Part shown: positions 14,604 through 16,126 of the stretch, piece by piece
How the letters are laid out: every line of letters begins with the position of its first letter
How positions within the stretch are numbered: position 1 is the stretch's first letter
NCBI GenBank assembly: GCA_038234815.1
Contig: JBBQSU010000089.1
Span: forward strand, 1-16,126
DNA length: 16,126 nucleotides
Reading direction: 5' to 3'
DNA from: JBBQSU01 sp038234815
GTDB taxonomy: Bacteria; Planctomycetota; Phycisphaerae; Tepidisphaerales; Tepidisphaeraceae
Made by a program: the position numbers and the translations under genes
The notes under the pieces: model-generated
What the model was told of the DNA's origin: nothing
The model's database searches: none
Seen by the model: the letters and a program-made list of their open reading frames with translations, nothing else

Positions 14604-15383
14604 ATGGCTTACAGTGGTTTTGATGTGTCGGGAAAAGTCTGCATGGTGACCGGCGGGACCAGCGGCATCGGCCGGGAGATTGCCCTGGGTTTTGCCGCGG
14701 CCGGCGCGAAGGTGATCGCAGGGTCAACCAACCCTGACAAGGTGTCGGCAATAAAAAAAGAGCTTGGGTCGGGCCATGAAGCCGTGACTCTGAACGTCGC
14801 GGATGAGAAAAGCGTCACCGAAGCGGTTGCCTTCTGTCGCAAGACTTTCGGGCGCCTCGACGTGGTGGTTAATGCCGCGGGGGTGATTAAGAAGCAGCCA
14901 TCTCTCGACATGCCTGTTGAGGAGTTCGATCGGATCTGCCGTATTAACCTCACGGGCAGCTTCATTGTGGCCCAACAGGCCGCGCGCGTGATGAAAGACC
15001 AGCCAGCCAATGCCCAAGGCGAACGTGGGTGCATCACTTTCATCGCCTCGTTGAACAGTTTCATCAGCCTCAGTGAAGTGTTGGCCTACGCGGCCAGCAA
15101 GAGCGGGGTGTTGGGCCTGATTCGCGGGCTGGCCAACGAATGGGCTGGGCTGGGGATTCGGGTCAACGGGATCGCCCCGGGGGTTTTCCCGACCGATCTC
15201 AACCGTCCGCTCATTGAAGGCACGGAACGCGGGGCCTGGCTGAGAAAGCACACGCCCATGGGCCGCTTCGGCCGGGCCGAAGAACTGGTCGGCGCGGCCA
15301 TTTATCTTGCTTCTCCGTCGGCCAGCTATACTACCGGTGAGACGATCATTGTGGACGGGGGCTTCCTGGCCCGAGGCGTCTAG
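14604..15383 (+). CDS. SDR-family oxidoreductase (KduD/gluconate 5-dehydrogenase-like)
   Basis: The 259-residue classical short-chain dehydrogenase has cofactor motif TGGTSGIG at 16-23, NAAG at 90-93 and a catalytic set of Ser149, Tyr162 and Lys166 (YAASK). The motif IRVNGIAPGVFPTDL and ending TTGETIIVDGGFLARGV are typical of gluconate/2-deoxy-D-gluconate dehydrogenases. Its place 31 bp before a heparinase/alginate-lyase-like gene suggests it may reduce or oxidise a uronic-acid product, such as 4-deoxy-L-erythro-5-hexoseulose uronate to 2-keto-3-deoxygluconate. That is inference; SDR substrate cannot be read from sequence. The start is ATG 14604 with CGAGG at 14594-14598. Cofactor preference is not clear; GSTNPDK follows the second strand rather than an obvious Asp. 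Confidence 0.9.
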   Translation: MAYSGFDVSGKVCMVTGGTSGIGREIALGFAAAGAKVIAGSTNPDKVSAIKKELGSGHEAVTLNVADEKSVTEAVAFCRKTFGRLDVVVNAAGVIKKQPSLDMPVEEFDRICRINLTGSFIVAQQAARVMKDQPANAQGERGCITFIASLNSFISLSEVLAYAASKSGVLGLIRGLANEWAGLGIRVNGIAPGVFPTDLNRPLIEGTERGAWLRKHTPMGRFGRAEELVGAAIYLASPSASYTTGETIIVDGGFLARGV

Positions 15384-15414
15384 CGTTTGTGGGGGAAGGT
15401 TTTACAAAGGTCCA

Positions 15415-16126
15415 ATGATGTCTTACGGACTCTGGACGATGGGCCTTTTGGCCGGCATTTTGGTCATGGCCAGTGTTTCGGCCATTGCTGGCCAGTGGGT
15501 CGTTCCGCAGGTGCGTCTTCCCGCCGGAATGCCGCATCCGTCCATCGCGTGTTTACCGGAGGAACTGGCCCGCGCCCGCGCCGCGTATGCCCAGCCCGGA
15601 CCTGCGCGCGACACCCTTTCAGGGCTGATTAAGCAGGCAGAACACGCCTTAACCGAACCAGTGCGATTTCCTGTCAGAGGCGGGCAGCATAACCAGTGGT
15701 ATCAGTGCGATGTGTGTCAACTGGCCCTGAACACCATCGACGAAACACATCACCAGTGCCCGAAGTGCAAGAAGATTTACACCGGCTCGCCATATGATGA
15801 CGTGATTTTTGCGCGCATTCACAGCAAAAATCTGGCCAACGCGCAAGCCGCGGGTTGGGCTTACGCTATTACCGGCGAAGAGCGCTTCGCCGGCCTGGCC
15901 CGTGAGATATTACTTGGCTATGCGCGGCGATACGCGCAGTATCCGTTTCATTCCAACGACAATAAGCAGGGAGCTGAGGCCAACAAGACCGGCGGGCATT
16001 TGTCTGAGCAGACGCTCGGCGAGGCCGCAAACTTAAGCCAGAAGATTGCGCCGACATTGGACTTGATAGCCGGTTCTAAGGCACTGAGCGATGCCGATTA
16101 TGCCACCATCTGCGACGGTCTGATTC
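15415..16126 (+). CDS. Secreted heparinase II/III-family protein, 5' part (runs off the window)
   Basis: Only the first 237 codons are in the window; the frame is open to the edge. Two adjacent starts (ATGATG, 15415 and 15418) follow AAAGG at 15406-15410; spacing favours the second. A signal peptide (hydrophobic core LLAGILVMASVSAIA, cleavage near AIAG at 26) targets it outside the cytoplasm. QHNQWYQCDVCQ ... HQCPKC contains Cys101, Cys104, Cys115 and Cys118, a zinc-ribbon-like Cys4 motif. The following segment (HSKNLANAQAAGWAYAITGE, then ...EILLGYARRY, and GGHLSEQTLGEAANL) matches the alpha-helical N-terminal barrel of heparinase II/III and alginate-lyase-like proteins. Family members cleave uronic-acid polysaccharides by elimination. 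The catalytic C-terminal part is outside the window, so activity and substrate are unproven. It probably forms an operon with the SDR gene. Confidence 0.85.
   Translation, partial: MMSYGLWTMGLLAGILVMASVSAIAGQWVVPQVRLPAGMPHPSIACLPEELARARAAYAQPGPARDTLSGLIKQAEHALTEPVRFPVRGGQHNQWYQCDVCQLALNTIDETHHQCPKCKKIYTGSPYDDVIFARIHSKNLANAQAAGWAYAITGEERFAGLAREILLGYARRYAQYPFHSNDNKQGAEANKTGGHLSEQTLGEAANLSQKIAPTLDLIAGSKALSDADYATICDGLI

Overview
The window is a stretch of ordinary bacterial chromosome with roughly 60% G+C in the genes and one AT-rich patch at the left end. The gene content suggests a planctomycete, perhaps of the Phycisphaerae: a fused FAD/Fe-S 2-hydroxyacid dehydrogenase beside cstA, a receiver protein with an N-terminal excisionase-type helix-turn-helix, a small secreted carboxypeptidase-regulatory-like protein, and a heparinase-type gene with an internal Cys4 motif. 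This placement is inference; no rRNA or other marker gene is present. I see no tRNA, rRNA, CRISPR array, insertion sequence or integrase.

Layout. (1) 1-617: an AT-rich promoter region, a 26-bp near-perfect inverted repeat, a possible small membrane-anchored ORF, and four copies of an 11-bp GGGACCCC-type repeat. (2) 618-7037, plus strand: a GlcD-GlcF/YdiJ-type dehydrogenase, the CstA carbon-starvation transporter carrying an unusual ~90-residue insertion, and a secreted protein with LPP20-like repeats. D-2-hydroxyacid oxidation and pyruvate or peptide uptake would fit together physiologically. (3) 7182-7726: a small secreted carboxypeptidase-regulatory-like protein closed by a very strong intrinsic terminator. 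(4) 7851-9753: a clear sigma70-type promoter, argB and argF (arginine biosynthesis). (5) 9753-10396, minus strand: an HTH-receiver protein whose phosphoacceptor aspartate is a glutamate, with its own terminator overlapping the end of argF. (6) 10397-10779: a 383-bp divergent intergenic region with an extended -10 box and a clear promoter for the next operon. (7) 10780-13898, plus strand: a tight three-gene operon of a family-2 glycosyltransferase, a 507-residue protein distantly resembling BshC, and a TIM-barrel sugar-phosphate isomerase/epimerase. (8) 14015-14512: a stand-alone receiver protein. (9) 14604-end: an SDR oxidoreductase followed by a secreted heparinase II/III-like protein cut by the window edge, suggesting a polyuronate or sulfated-glycan degradation unit.

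No complete undescribed system is obvious. The best leads are the glutamate-for-aspartate HTH-receiver protein, the GT2/BshC-like/TIM-barrel operon, the CstA insertion, and the dyad and repeat array upstream of the dehydrogenase.
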